NCBI GenBank assembly: GCA_944321175.1
Contig: CALUKI010000008.1
Location: 85,035-149,034 of the forward strand
From: an uncultured Alistipes sp.
GTDB taxonomy: Bacteria; Bacteroidota; Bacteroidia; Bacteroidales; Rikenellaceae
Direction of reading: 5' to 3'
DNA: 64,000 nt
Part shown: in pieces, positions 26,028 through 34,207 of the stretch
Numbering within the stretch: position 1 is the stretch's first letter
Layout: each line of letters starts with the position of its first letter
Position numbers and translations under genes: made by a program
The notes under the pieces: generated by a model
The model's database searches: none
What the model was told of the DNA's origin: nothing
Seen by the model: only the letters and a program-made list of their open reading frames with translations

Positions 26028-26942
26028 ATGAAACGACTGTTAAGCCTGCTCCTGATACTGGGCATTTCTCTCCCCGCAGCGTTGGCGCGCCCCTATTCCG
26101 TTGAGGAGATTCCCAATGTCCAGCTGTCGGATCGTACACGCTTCGTGTCGAATCCCGACGGTATTCTGTCGGCGGGTGCCGTTGCACGGATCGATTCGGT
26201 CTGTCATGCATTGCGGCAGCGGGGGGCCGCGCAGGTGGCTGTCGTGGCTGTCGATTCGATCGACGGCGGTGACACCTTCTCTTTCGCTTATGACCTCTTT
26301 TCGTCGTGGGGTGTCGGCCGGAGCGGGGACAGCAACGGCCTGGGCATTCTGCTGGTGCGGGGATTGCGCGAGATCCGTTTCGTGACGGGTCGCGGCGTGG
26401 AGGGGGTGCTGCCCGACGCTGTCTGCAAACGTATCCAGTTGAATTTCATGCTGCCGGCCTTTCGTGAGAATGATTACGACCGCGGAATGCTGCAGGGGGT
26501 AGAGGCCGTTGCGGCGGTATTGGGCGGCAGCGAACTGGAGACCGGCCGTCCCGATGCGATACCGTCGCAGGAGGAGTCTGTTCCCATGGGAGTATGGATA
26601 TTTCTGGCCTGCTGCATGCTTGTGCCGCTGGTCGCGATCTTTCGCATGTTGCGTTGTCCGCGCTGCAAGCGCTGGTTTGCGCTGCGGTCGCAGGGCGAAC
26701 GGATCGTCATGCGGGCCGAAGGATGGCGTATGGTCGAGCAGCGGCTCGTCTGCCGCCGCTGCGGCGCGGAAGTCGTGCGCCGACGCCGCGATTCGGACGG
26801 GAGCAGCAATCACGGCGGTCATGGCGGCATGTGGGTCGGCGGCCGAGGCTTCTTCGGCGGTTTTGGCGGCGGATCGGGTGGCGGTTTTGGCGGCGGTTTT
26901 GGCGGCGGTTTTGGCGGCGGCGGAGCCGGTTCGAAATGGTAA
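26028..26942 (+). CDS. TPM-domain membrane protein with Gly-rich tail
   Basis: A 304-residue protein with a signal peptide (about 1-20), an extracytoplasmic TPM domain (about 28-165; VSNPDGILSAGAVARIDSV, then FSSWGVGRSGDSNGLGILLV typical of the family), one membrane helix (about 190-207), two CxxC-type Cys pairs in the cytoplasmic part (CPRC and CRRC), and a tail of GFGGG repeats. TPM proteins with LemA partners are common; proposed roles are in envelope stress or as phosphatase-like folds, but no activity can be assigned here. LemA follows 73 bases downstream. Confidence 0.88.
   Translation: MKRLLSLLLILGISLPAALARPYSVEEIPNVQLSDRTRFVSNPDGILSAGAVARIDSVCHALRQRGAAQVAVVAVDSIDGGDTFSFAYDLFSSWGVGRSGDSNGLGILLVRGLREIRFVTGRGVEGVLPDAVCKRIQLNFMLPAFRENDYDRGMLQGVEAVAAVLGGSELETGRPDAIPSQEESVPMGVWIFLACCMLVPLVAIFRMLRCPRCKRWFALRSQGERIVMRAEGWRMVEQRLVCRRCGAEVVRRRRDSDGSSNHGGHGGMWVGGRGFFGGFGGGSGGGFGGGFGGGFGGGGAGSKW
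26880..26915 (+). repeat. three perfect 12-base repeats encoding Gly-Phe-Gly-Gly units
   Basis: The unit GGCGGTTTTGGC occurs three times in tandem. Changes in copy number would keep frame and alter only the Gly-rich tail. Confidence 0.85.
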
Positions 26943-27015
26943 ACGACAAATGTAGGTAATGCCGGTTGGTAACATTCGGCTTTTGCCCGTATTATATTAA
27001 CGAAAACAAAAAACG

Positions 27016-27597
27016 ATGAAAAAAACTCTTTGGATCCTTCTTGCCATCGTTGCGGTGGTTGTCGTATGGGGTTATTCGGTTTACAACGGTCTGGTCGAAA
27101 AGGAAGAGGCCGTACACAGTGCGTGGTCGAATGTCGAGACGCAGTATCAGCGTCGGGCCGATCTGATTCCGAATCTGGTCAATACGGTCAAGGGATACGC
27201 CACGCATGAAAAGGAGACGCTTGATGCGGTTGTCGAGGCACGATCGAAGGCCACCTCGCTGAATGTTGCGGCGGCGGATCTGACCCCCGAACGTCTGGCC
27301 GCCTATCAACAGGCGCAGGAGGGTGTTCGTTCGGCTTTGGGTCGTTTGATCGCCATTGCGGAGAACTATCCCGATCTGAAGGCGAACAGCAATTTTCAGG
27401 AGTTGCAGGCGCAACTGGAGGGTACGGAGAACCGGATTGCCGTTGCGCGGACGGGTTTCAATGAGAAAACCCGTGCGTACAATGTCTCCATCCGGCGTTT
27501 CCCGACCAATTTGATTGCGGGGATATTCTCGTTCGATGCGAAGCCCTATTTCGATGCGAACGAAGGGGCGCAGAACGCTCCGGAGGTCGTTTTCTGA
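27016..27597 (+). CDS. lemA: LemA family protein
   Basis: The 193-residue protein has an N-terminal membrane anchor (about residues 4-20) and the helical LemA core, with the diagnostic segment WSNVETQYQRRADLIPNLVNTV near residue 37 and later NLKANSNFQ-like and YNVSIRRFPTNLIAG segments. The fold is a four-helix bundle of unknown biochemical role. It pairs with the TPM-domain gene 73 bases upstream, a conserved neighbourhood, and probably shares its transcript; no separate promoter is visible. Confidence 0.94.
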   Translation: MKKTLWILLAIVAVVVVWGYSVYNGLVEKEEAVHSAWSNVETQYQRRADLIPNLVNTVKGYATHEKETLDAVVEARSKATSLNVAAADLTPERLAAYQQAQEGVRSALGRLIAIAENYPDLKANSNFQELQAQLEGTENRIAVARTGFNEKTRAYNVSIRRFPTNLIAGIFSFDAKPYFDANEGAQNAPEVVF

Positions 27598-27868
27598 GCC
27601 TTTTGACTGTCGTATGGCCTCTGGCCGGAGCCGGTGCGCGGAAGCGGATGCCGGTCCGATCGGAAGTGCGGAAAGTGCCGGACGGACGGGACGGCGGCGG
27701 CCGGAAAGAAAACGGCAGGCGGAAAGTGCGGAGAATGTGCGGCGAAGGGAGATGGATTTATCGGAGAGGGTTGTGAGAGGGGCGTAAGAAGAAGGGAAGA
27801 GAAAGGAGCGGGACAAGAGACGCATGGGAAGGCTGTATGCGGGAAACTACGAACTTGCAATAATTGAA

Positions 27869-29848
27869 ATGATGAAAAAGATCCTGTTGCTGTTGTTTGT
27901 GACGACAGCCCTCGGAGCCGTTGCGGCTCCGGCCAGAAGTTACGAGGTGAAGAGCCCCGATGGAACGCTCTCCATCGTCCTTTCGGTCGGCGACCGGTTG
28001 AGTTTCTCTGTGCTGCGGAACGGTGCGGAACTGGTTGCGTCGTCGCGGATCGCCCTTACGCTCTCGACGGGCGAGGTGCTGGGCGAGAATCCGAAGGTGC
28101 GTTCGGCGCATCGTCGCTCGGTGGCGGAGACGGTGGAGGCTCCCTTGCACCGTCAAAGTTCTTTGGATATTGCTTTCAACGAGTTGAACCTTCGCTGCCG
28201 CGACGGATACGGCATCATTGCACGGGCCTATGACGATGGTGTCTGCTACCGTTTTTACACGGAGCGGGACGGCGAGCTGACAATCATGGATGAAACCGCC
28301 CAACTCAATTTTGCGGACGATCCGTCGGCCTACATTCCATACGCCAACACGAAAATCCCGATGCGGACATCCTTCGAAAACACCTATACATATGCTCCGT
28401 TGAGCGAATTCCGCACCGGGACCCTTGCCTTCATGCCGATTCTCGTCGATCTGGGTGCGCGCGGCTATGTGCTTTATACCGAATCGGACGTGGAGTCCTA
28501 TCCGGGTATCTATGTAGGCTACGATGCCGGGGCGAAGGGTCTGACGGCACGTTTTGCGGGGTATCCGATCGAGATGTCGCTGACCAAACGTTTCGAGGAT
28601 ATTGTCGAAACGAGCGAAGAGTATATTGCCCGTGTGGCGGGAAGCCGCAGCTACCCGTGGCGCATCGTGGCCTGTGCCGAGACCGCTGCGGAGCTGCCGG
28701 TGAACGACATGGTGTGGAAAACGGCCGAAGCGAGCCGTGTGTCCGACGTGTCGTGGATCCGCGACGGCAAGATCGCCTGGGACTGGTGGAACGACTGGGG
28801 CGTTTACGGGGTCGATTTCAAATCGGGGATCAATACGGAGACATACAAATATTTCATCGACTTTGCCGCCGAACACGGCATTGAGTATGTGGCGCTCGAT
28901 GAAGGCTGGAGCGTGCGCGACGGCGATATTCTGCATGTCATTCCGGAGATCGATCTGCCGCAGATCGTCTCTTACGGCCGGCAGAAGGGTGTAGGGATCG
29001 TTCTCTGGGTCGTGGCGAAGGTTCTCGACGACAAACTGGAGGAGGCATGTGCCCATTATGCCGCAATGGGTGTCGCCGGCTGGAAGGTCGATTTCATCGA
29101 CCGGCAGGATCAGGCGGCCGTCGATCGGGTCTATCGGATTGCGGAGGCTGCGGCACGTCATCGGATGATCATCGATTTTCATGGGATCTACAAGCCGACG
29201 GGATTGCAGCGCACCTATCCCAACGTGGTCAATTTCGAGGGGATCTTCGGACTCGAACAGTTGAAGTGGACCGACAGGACAAAAGCCGACATGCCGGCCT
29301 ACGACTGTACCTTCCCCTTCATCCGTCAGGTTGCAGGGCCGGTCGATTATACGCAGGGCGCGATGCGCAATGCTTCGCGCAAGAACTTCCGTGCAGTCAA
29401 CGACCATCCGATGAGCCAGGGTACGCGGGCGCATCAGGTGGCGGCATATGTCGTTTTCGATTCGCCGCTGGTGATGCTGTGCGACTCTCCGACGGCCTAT
29501 CTCAAGGAGCCGCAGACGCTCGACTATATCGTGCGTTTCCCCACGCGCTTCGACCGCACGATCGTTCCGGCCGGGGAGATCGGCCGTTACATCGTGACGG
29601 TGCGCCGCGCCGGTGAGCACTGGTATCTGGGGGCATTGACCAACTGGGATGCCCGCGACGTGGAGGTGAAACTCGATTTTCTGGGTGACGGCCGATGGAA
29701 CGCGCGCATCTTCCGCGACGGGGTGAATGCCGACCGCTACGGGGAGGATTACATCCTTGAAGAGCGGACGGTGACGGCCTCCGAAACATTGACGATGCCG
29801 ATGGCGCCGGGCGGCGGCTATGCCGTACAGTTCGAGCGCCTGAACTGA
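27869..29848 (+). CDS. GH97 family glycoside hydrolase, probably of the retaining type
   Basis: A 659-residue secreted enzyme: signal peptide about 1-20, N-terminal beta-sandwich (about 25-280), central barrel (about 285-560) and a C-terminal beta domain. GH97 hallmarks are AWDWWNDWG, YVALDEGW, GVAGWKVDFIDR, and IDFHGIYKPTG followed by NFEGIFGLE. In GH97 the retaining alpha-galactosidase subgroup uses an Asp nucleophile at the barrel position that is Gly in inverting SusB-like alpha-glucosidases; the Asp in WKVDF suggests the retaining subgroup. This is inferred by eye. The ATG at 27869 (or 27872) directly precedes the signal. No SusCD genes are adjacent. Confidence 0.9.
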   Translation: MMKKILLLLFVTTALGAVAAPARSYEVKSPDGTLSIVLSVGDRLSFSVLRNGAELVASSRIALTLSTGEVLGENPKVRSAHRRSVAETVEAPLHRQSSLDIAFNELNLRCRDGYGIIARAYDDGVCYRFYTERDGELTIMDETAQLNFADDPSAYIPYANTKIPMRTSFENTYTYAPLSEFRTGTLAFMPILVDLGARGYVLYTESDVESYPGIYVGYDAGAKGLTARFAGYPIEMSLTKRFEDIVETSEEYIARVAGSRSYPWRIVACAETAAELPVNDMVWKTAEASRVSDVSWIRDGKIAWDWWNDWGVYGVDFKSGINTETYKYFIDFAAEHGIEYVALDEGWSVRDGDILHVIPEIDLPQIVSYGRQKGVGIVLWVVAKVLDDKLEEACAHYAAMGVAGWKVDFIDRQDQAAVDRVYRIAEAAARHRMIIDFHGIYKPTGLQRTYPNVVNFEGIFGLEQLKWTDRTKADMPAYDCTFPFIRQVAGPVDYTQGAMRNASRKNFRAVNDHPMSQGTRAHQVAAYVVFDSPLVMLCDSPTAYLKEPQTLDYIVRFPTRFDRTIVPAGEIGRYIVTVRRAGEHWYLGALTNWDARDVEVKLDFLGDGRWNARIFRDGVNADRYGEDYILEERTVTASETLTMPMAPGGGYAVQFERLN

Positions 29849-30022
29849 CGCGGCGGGGCCGGCGGCCGGATCTTGCCGGTGGGGAGTGGCCGGTTGGATC
29901 CCGAACTGCCGATCCCGATTGGGCGCTGCCTGTCGGCCCTATCCCGCCGAATTGGCGTCTCTCCGGAAGCGGCGCTGAAAAGAGAAAGAAATGATGCCAA
30001 CGGCTGTTGGCGCAGGACACGG

Positions 30023-30057
30023 GCCGGCGGCCGGAATCATTCCGGCCGCCGGCTTTT
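30023..30057 (+). terminator. terminator of the GH97 gene
   Basis: A perfect 15-pair GC-rich stem (30023-30037 with 30039-30053) has only one unpaired centre base, so the top of the stem must open to form the loop. TTTT follows. Confidence 0.8.
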
Positions 30058-30176
30058 ATCCGTCCCGCCCGATTCGGGAATGATGCGGGGAAACGATGCC
30101 AAATAGATTCGGCGATTGTGTGTAAACGGCGGATATCGTTTTTCCGGATCGGCGCCGTGAAAGACCCTTCGCCGTC

Positions 30177-30216
30177 AAAAGAGGAGGGGCGGACAGCCGC
30201 AGACTGTCCGCCCCTC
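30177..30216 (-). terminator. terminator of the SGNH/GLUG lipoprotein gene
   Basis: Arms at 30184-30196 and 30204-30216 pair perfectly over 13 bases. On the minus strand the stem is followed after three bases by TTTT (30180-30177). Confidence 0.8.
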
Positions 30217-30233
30217 CCGTTCGCTTGTGGAGG

Positions 30234-33200
30234 CTACTCTTCAAGCCAGCTTCCGAGTTCGGTGTAGATCTTGTTGGCGATGTATTCCATGGCTTTGGAG
30301 CTCGGATGACATCCCGAACCCGTCGAGGGGTTGTAGTCGTGTTTGGGCATGTAGGTCTGGTCGTTGAAGCCGTTCACGGCATACAGATCGACCGACTTTG
30401 CACCGTAATGTTCCGCAATCTTGATCGTCGATTGTTCGATGCCCGTCGAAAGGTAGTCGCCGATGATGCAGACGACCTTCGCTTCGGGGTAACGTTCGCG
30501 GATCAGGCACAGCAGCTTGATATAGGCCGAGCAGAACGACGTATCGTCGAGCGCTTCGATTTCGGCGCGGGTCGTTGCGGCATCGGCCGTTGCGAAGAGC
30601 TGTGCAAGGACGTCGTCCGACGGCGCATTGGGGCTGCGCATCTCCACGCCGGGTGCAAGTTTGTCCACATTGTGGGCATAGTCGTTCGTTCCGCCGTGAA
30701 TGAGGATGATGTCGGGTTGTCCCACGCCGTCCTGTGCGATGAACCGTGCGCAGAAATCCTGCCCGAACCAAGACTGGCTGCTGTACGAGGTGTTGGTGGT
30801 GCGGGCTACGGCCGTGCCGGAGAAGGAGATGTTGCGCTCGATCCGCGCGTCGGACATCAGGTCATAGGCCAGACGATACCAGTAGGTCTGCGACACCGAT
30901 GTCAGGTCGTGATCCGACGTGGGGTAGTGGCAGCCGTATCCCGACGGCACGAAGCCCCGGAATGTCGAGATCGAGTCGCCGATGACGCTGATGCGCTTGG
31001 TGTTGCTGACGGGGAGCATCGTGGTCATGCCTTCGAGGATGGGGTATCCGTCGGAGTCGAGCACCCACTTCTTCAATTCATGTCCGCAGACACCGTCGTA
31101 GGCGGCTGCGGCCGTGTTGAGGTCGGCGAGCAGCTGCGACATCTCACCGTAGGCCTTGACCGTTTCATGGTCGAGTTTCGTCAGGTGCGATACGCCCGGT
31201 CCGGGTTGCCCCGTCGAAGGCGAGTAGTAGCAGTAGTCGAACGACGTGATTTCATAGCTTCCCGCATGGATCTTGGCGTAGGTGCCGCCGTAGTAGGACG
31301 TGGTCGTGCTCTCGCCGTCGGTGAGGAATCCGTCGCGGTTGATGGTCGAATAGGTCGCATAGACTTCGGCTCCGGCCGGTGCGCCGTTCTGGAAGCCGAG
31401 GATGCCCGACATGGTGTTGTTTGTCGAGGGGAATCCGTCGCAGGAACTTGCCGTCTTGATCGTCTGCACGCGCGACGCGCAGTTTACGATGGTCGCCTTG
31501 CCCGATGCCACCTGCAGCCATCCTAACAGACCGGTCGCCAGCGTATAGCCGTTTGAGCCGTTGTTGCCCGTCGCTTCGATCTCCTTGCCGGCATAGATGC
31601 AGTTCACGAGGTTGATGATGCACCCGGCGTCGTTGCTCTTGGCATAGCCGCAGATGCCGCCCACGCTGTACAGGCCGCGGCAGTTGCCGTAGGCGATGCA
31701 GTAGTTGATCGTGGTCTCGCCCTTCGAAACGGCATAGCCGCAGATACCGCCCACGTTGTAGGCGGAGGAGAGAATGTCGCCATAGGACTTGCAGTTTTCG
31801 ATGAAGCTGTCGCCGTAGGATTCGATCAGGCCCGTGATACCACCTGCATTGTGCTTGTATCCCGTTACGGAACTTCTTGATACGCAGTCTTTGATGATTG
31901 CCGTATGCTCTATCGTCTTGCCGCCCTGATATCCGGCGATGCCGCCGACGTTCTGGGCGCCGAAGACCATGATGGCGTTCTCGCAGTTTTCGATCGCTGC
32001 GGTCATGCCTTCGGAATCGTCCGAGGCCTCTTCATTGGGTTGCAGCGCCCCGACGATGCCGCCCGTATGGTTGCCTTTCGAGGAGAGCGAGGCCGAAGCC
32101 GTGAGCTTGCAGCCGGATACATGCCCCGATGTCAGATGGCCCGTGATGCCGCCGATGTAGTTGCCGTTGTATGACGAAATCTTTCCGTTGACGGTGCACT
32201 CTTCGATCGTCGAACCGAAGCGGGTACGTCCGGCGATACCTCCGAGGAAGTTCTTTTCGGCATCAACCGTTGCGGCCGCATCGACCGTGCAGTTCGAGAT
32301 TTTCGTCCCGCTGGCATAGCCCGTCATGCCGCCGATGAGCGAAATGGCGCGCAGGCTGCCCTTGAGCGTACAGCCCGAAATTTCGGAGTCGAGGGCGTAG
32401 CCGACCATTCCGCCGACGCTGCTCACGTCGTATCCGTCGAATTCCGTCTCGGCCGTGCCGATGACCGATCCCCCGACCGTACAATCGCTGACCGTACTCT
32501 TCTCCGCCTTGCCGGCGATGCCGCCGACATGCAGCGCGGCGGACGAGATGTCGCAGTTTTCCAGCGAGATCTTCGTTACCGTCGCACCATTCAGGTAGCC
32601 GAAGAGTCCGCAGGCATCGGTGCCGCTGTTGGCGATCTTCAGATTGGCGATCGTGCAGCCGTTGCCGTCATACGACCCCTTGAAGGCGGTCGCTTCGGTG
32701 TTGCCGACAGCGGTGAAGGCGACATTCGTCAGGTCGATATTCTTCGTCTGGCGATAGTGCTTGTCGGCATATTCGCTGTTTTTCGAGGCGTCGTTGCAGA
32801 ACGTCGCCAGCAGTTCCAGATCGTCGGCCGTTGCGATCTGATAGGGATCTTCGGCCGTACCCGAACCGTTCCACAGTCCGTCGATGGTCTGTCGGCTTTC
32901 GGTCGTGGAGAGATCGACGGTAAGGTCGCAGCATGCGCCGCGTTCGACCTTGCATGATGCCGGCTGCGTATAGACCGCCTTGTCGGTGGTAAGCGTCAGC
33001 GTGCCGTCGTAGCTGCCGGCGGCCATGACTGCATGGACCGCTTTCGCCGCGTCGGCAGACGCGGGAACGGCATAGGAGGCTCCTCCGCTCAGGGTCGTCT
33101 TGACGCTGTGTCCGTCGCATTCGGGTGCAACCAGCGCCGATTCGCTCTTCAGGGCCGAGAGATCCAGCGTGAACGATCCTGCCATCGGCGTCTTTTCGTC

Positions 33201-33776
33201 GCTGTATTCGACCGACAGGAGCGTTTCGCCGGCGTATTGTCCCGAAGCGTGTACCTTCACGCGGAGAATTCCGCCCAGGGCATGCATCTCTACGGTTTGT
33301 GCGGGTGAGGCCGTCTCGGCGTTGAGCGTCTGCACGAGCGATGCCATCGGCATGTTGGCGGCGTCGAAAACGCCGGCCTCGCCTTGCGATTGCGTTGCGG
33401 CGATCGTGCAGGTTATGTTTTGCATCCCCTTGTCATCGTTCTCTTTCGAGTAGGGATAGTAGAAGGAGGCCGTGTTGCCCGTCTCGAAATGGTTGACCCG
33501 TACCGCGCCGGAGCTCTTCCCCTCCTTTACGGCGAGCGAAGCCGATACATTGCGCGTCGGATCGGCCGACGCGACATATACGCCGAATGTCTCGGCATTT
33601 TCCCACAGGCTCTCTCCGGCGGGGATTTCCAGAACGTCGGACAGCGCAGACGTTGCGTTGAAGGTCAGATCGATGGGATCGGCATTCGTTGCCGGATCCG
33701 TAGCCGAATCTTTTCCGCAGGATGCAAATGAGAGAATGGAGATGAAAAGCAGACCGGCAAAGAGCCTTTCTTTCAT
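30234..33776 (-). CDS. giant lipoprotein: fimbrillin-like domain, GLUG repeats and C-terminal SGNH hydrolase
   Basis: The 1180-residue protein begins with a lipoprotein signal (ISILSFASC, Cys near residue 20). A fimbrillin-like region (about 25-310, with PAGESLWENAETFGVYV) is followed by a long array of GLUG-type beta repeats (about 320-800; VGGIAGKAEKSTVSDC, IGGITGHLTSGHVSGC and similar steps). The C-terminal SGNH/GDSL hydrolase domain (about 928-1180) has GDSIS with nucleophile Ser935, GGTND near 1028-1032 and HP with His1157. It is probably surface-exposed, with the repeats as a stalk or adhesin and the hydrolase cutting an ester (for example an acetyl group on glycans). The start at 33776 is set by the lipoprotein signal; upstream in-frame codons run through a poly-C tract. 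The substrate is unknown. Confidence 0.85.
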   Translation of the reverse strand: MKERLFAGLLFISILSFASCGKDSATDPATNADPIDLTFNATSALSDVLEIPAGESLWENAETFGVYVASADPTRNVSASLAVKEGKSSGAVRVNHFETGNTASFYYPYSKENDDKGMQNITCTIAATQSQGEAGVFDAANMPMASLVQTLNAETASPAQTVEMHALGGILRVKVHASGQYAGETLLSVEYSDEKTPMAGSFTLDLSALKSESALVAPECDGHSVKTTLSGGASYAVPASADAAKAVHAVMAAGSYDGTLTLTTDKAVYTQPASCKVERGACCDLTVDLSTTESRQTIDGLWNGSGTAEDPYQIATADDLELLATFCNDASKNSEYADKHYRQTKNIDLTNVAFTAVGNTEATAFKGSYDGNGCTIANLKIANSGTDACGLFGYLNGATVTKISLENCDISSAALHVGGIAGKAEKSTVSDCTVGGSVIGTAETEFDGYDVSSVGGMVGYALDSEISGCTLKGSLRAISLIGGMTGYASGTKISNCTVDAAATVDAEKNFLGGIAGRTRFGSTIEECTVNGKISSYNGNYIGGITGHLTSGHVSGCKLTASASLSSKGNHTGGIVGALQPNEEASDDSEGMTAAIENCENAIMVFGAQNVGGIAGYQGGKTIEHTAIIKDCVSRSSVTGYKHNAGGITGLIESYGDSFIENCKSYGDILSSAYNVGGICGYAVSKGETTINYCIAYGNCRGLYSVGGICGYAKSNDAGCIINLVNCIYAGKEIEATGNNGSNGYTLATGLLGWLQVASGKATIVNCASRVQTIKTASSCDGFPSTNNTMSGILGFQNGAPAGAEVYATYSTINRDGFLTDGESTTTSYYGGTYAKIHAGSYEITSFDYCYYSPSTGQPGPGVSHLTKLDHETVKAYGEMSQLLADLNTAAAAYDGVCGHELKKWVLDSDGYPILEGMTTMLPVSNTKRISVIGDSISTFRGFVPSGYGCHYPTSDHDLTSVSQTYWYRLAYDLMSDARIERNISFSGTAVARTTNTSYSSQSWFGQDFCARFIAQDGVGQPDIILIHGGTNDYAHNVDKLAPGVEMRSPNAPSDDVLAQLFATADAATTRAEIEALDDTSFCSAYIKLLCLIRERYPEAKVVCIIGDYLSTGIEQSTIKIAEHYGAKSVDLYAVNGFNDQTYMPKHDYNPSTGSGCHPSSKAMEYIANKIYTELGSWLEE

Positions 33777-34207
33777 GCGGGCACTTCCCGAATGGCGGTT
33801 GTTTTCAATTTCCGGAGAATGCATCTCCTCCTTCGACGGGGGACAAAATTCCCCCCCCCGCTTTTGAATCAACGTGCGGGCGTGGCGTTCGGATAACGCC
33901 TTTGTTTCAATGTCCATAAAATTTGCAATTAAGGTTGTAGTTTGTCATTGACTGGCAATGCGTCCAATAAATATACACATTCCTTGCATAAAATACCTAA
34001 TGCAGAGGCGACCTTTTTTGAAAAAAGTTTGTTTTCGGCCTTCTGCGCTGTTCTCGGAAGGTCGACCGCCCCCCCCCTGCCGCATCGGGCTTTTGCCGGT
34101 GAGGCACTGTTTCCGCAGCGTCGCGAAGCGGCGCCGTATCCGCATGCCGCCCGCCGTTTTGGAACGGCCGGCATTGCGGGGAGGGTGTTTCGGAGCTTTG
34201 CGGCCGG
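33777..34207. other. 431-base spacer with two nine-base C runs
   Basis: No gene is supported. It is the leader of the SGNH lipoprotein gene and the 3' region of the beta-barrel receptor gene. Runs of nine C lie at 33851-33859 and 34069-34077. No consensus -7 box was found for the lipoprotein gene. Confidence 0.55.

Larger units (their letters stand above)
29849..30233. other. 385-base convergent spacer with two terminators
   Basis: No gene is supported. It contains the GH97 terminator (30023-30057) and the minus-strand terminator of the SGNH lipoprotein (30177-30216). Confidence 0.7.

Noticed and set aside
24531..29848. GH13 and GH97 genes as a polysaccharide utilisation locus
   Set aside because: They are separated by the TPM/LemA pair, and there is no SusC/SusD pair or dedicated regulator between or beside them.
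19255..34077. G/C homopolymer runs of 8-10 bases (19255-19264, 23571-23578, 33851-33859, 34069-34077) as phase-variation switches
   Set aside because: At roughly 58% GC about two runs of nine or more are expected by chance in 64 kb, close to the three seen. Only the 19255 run is in a gene, and there it touches only the last few codons. Strain comparison would be needed.
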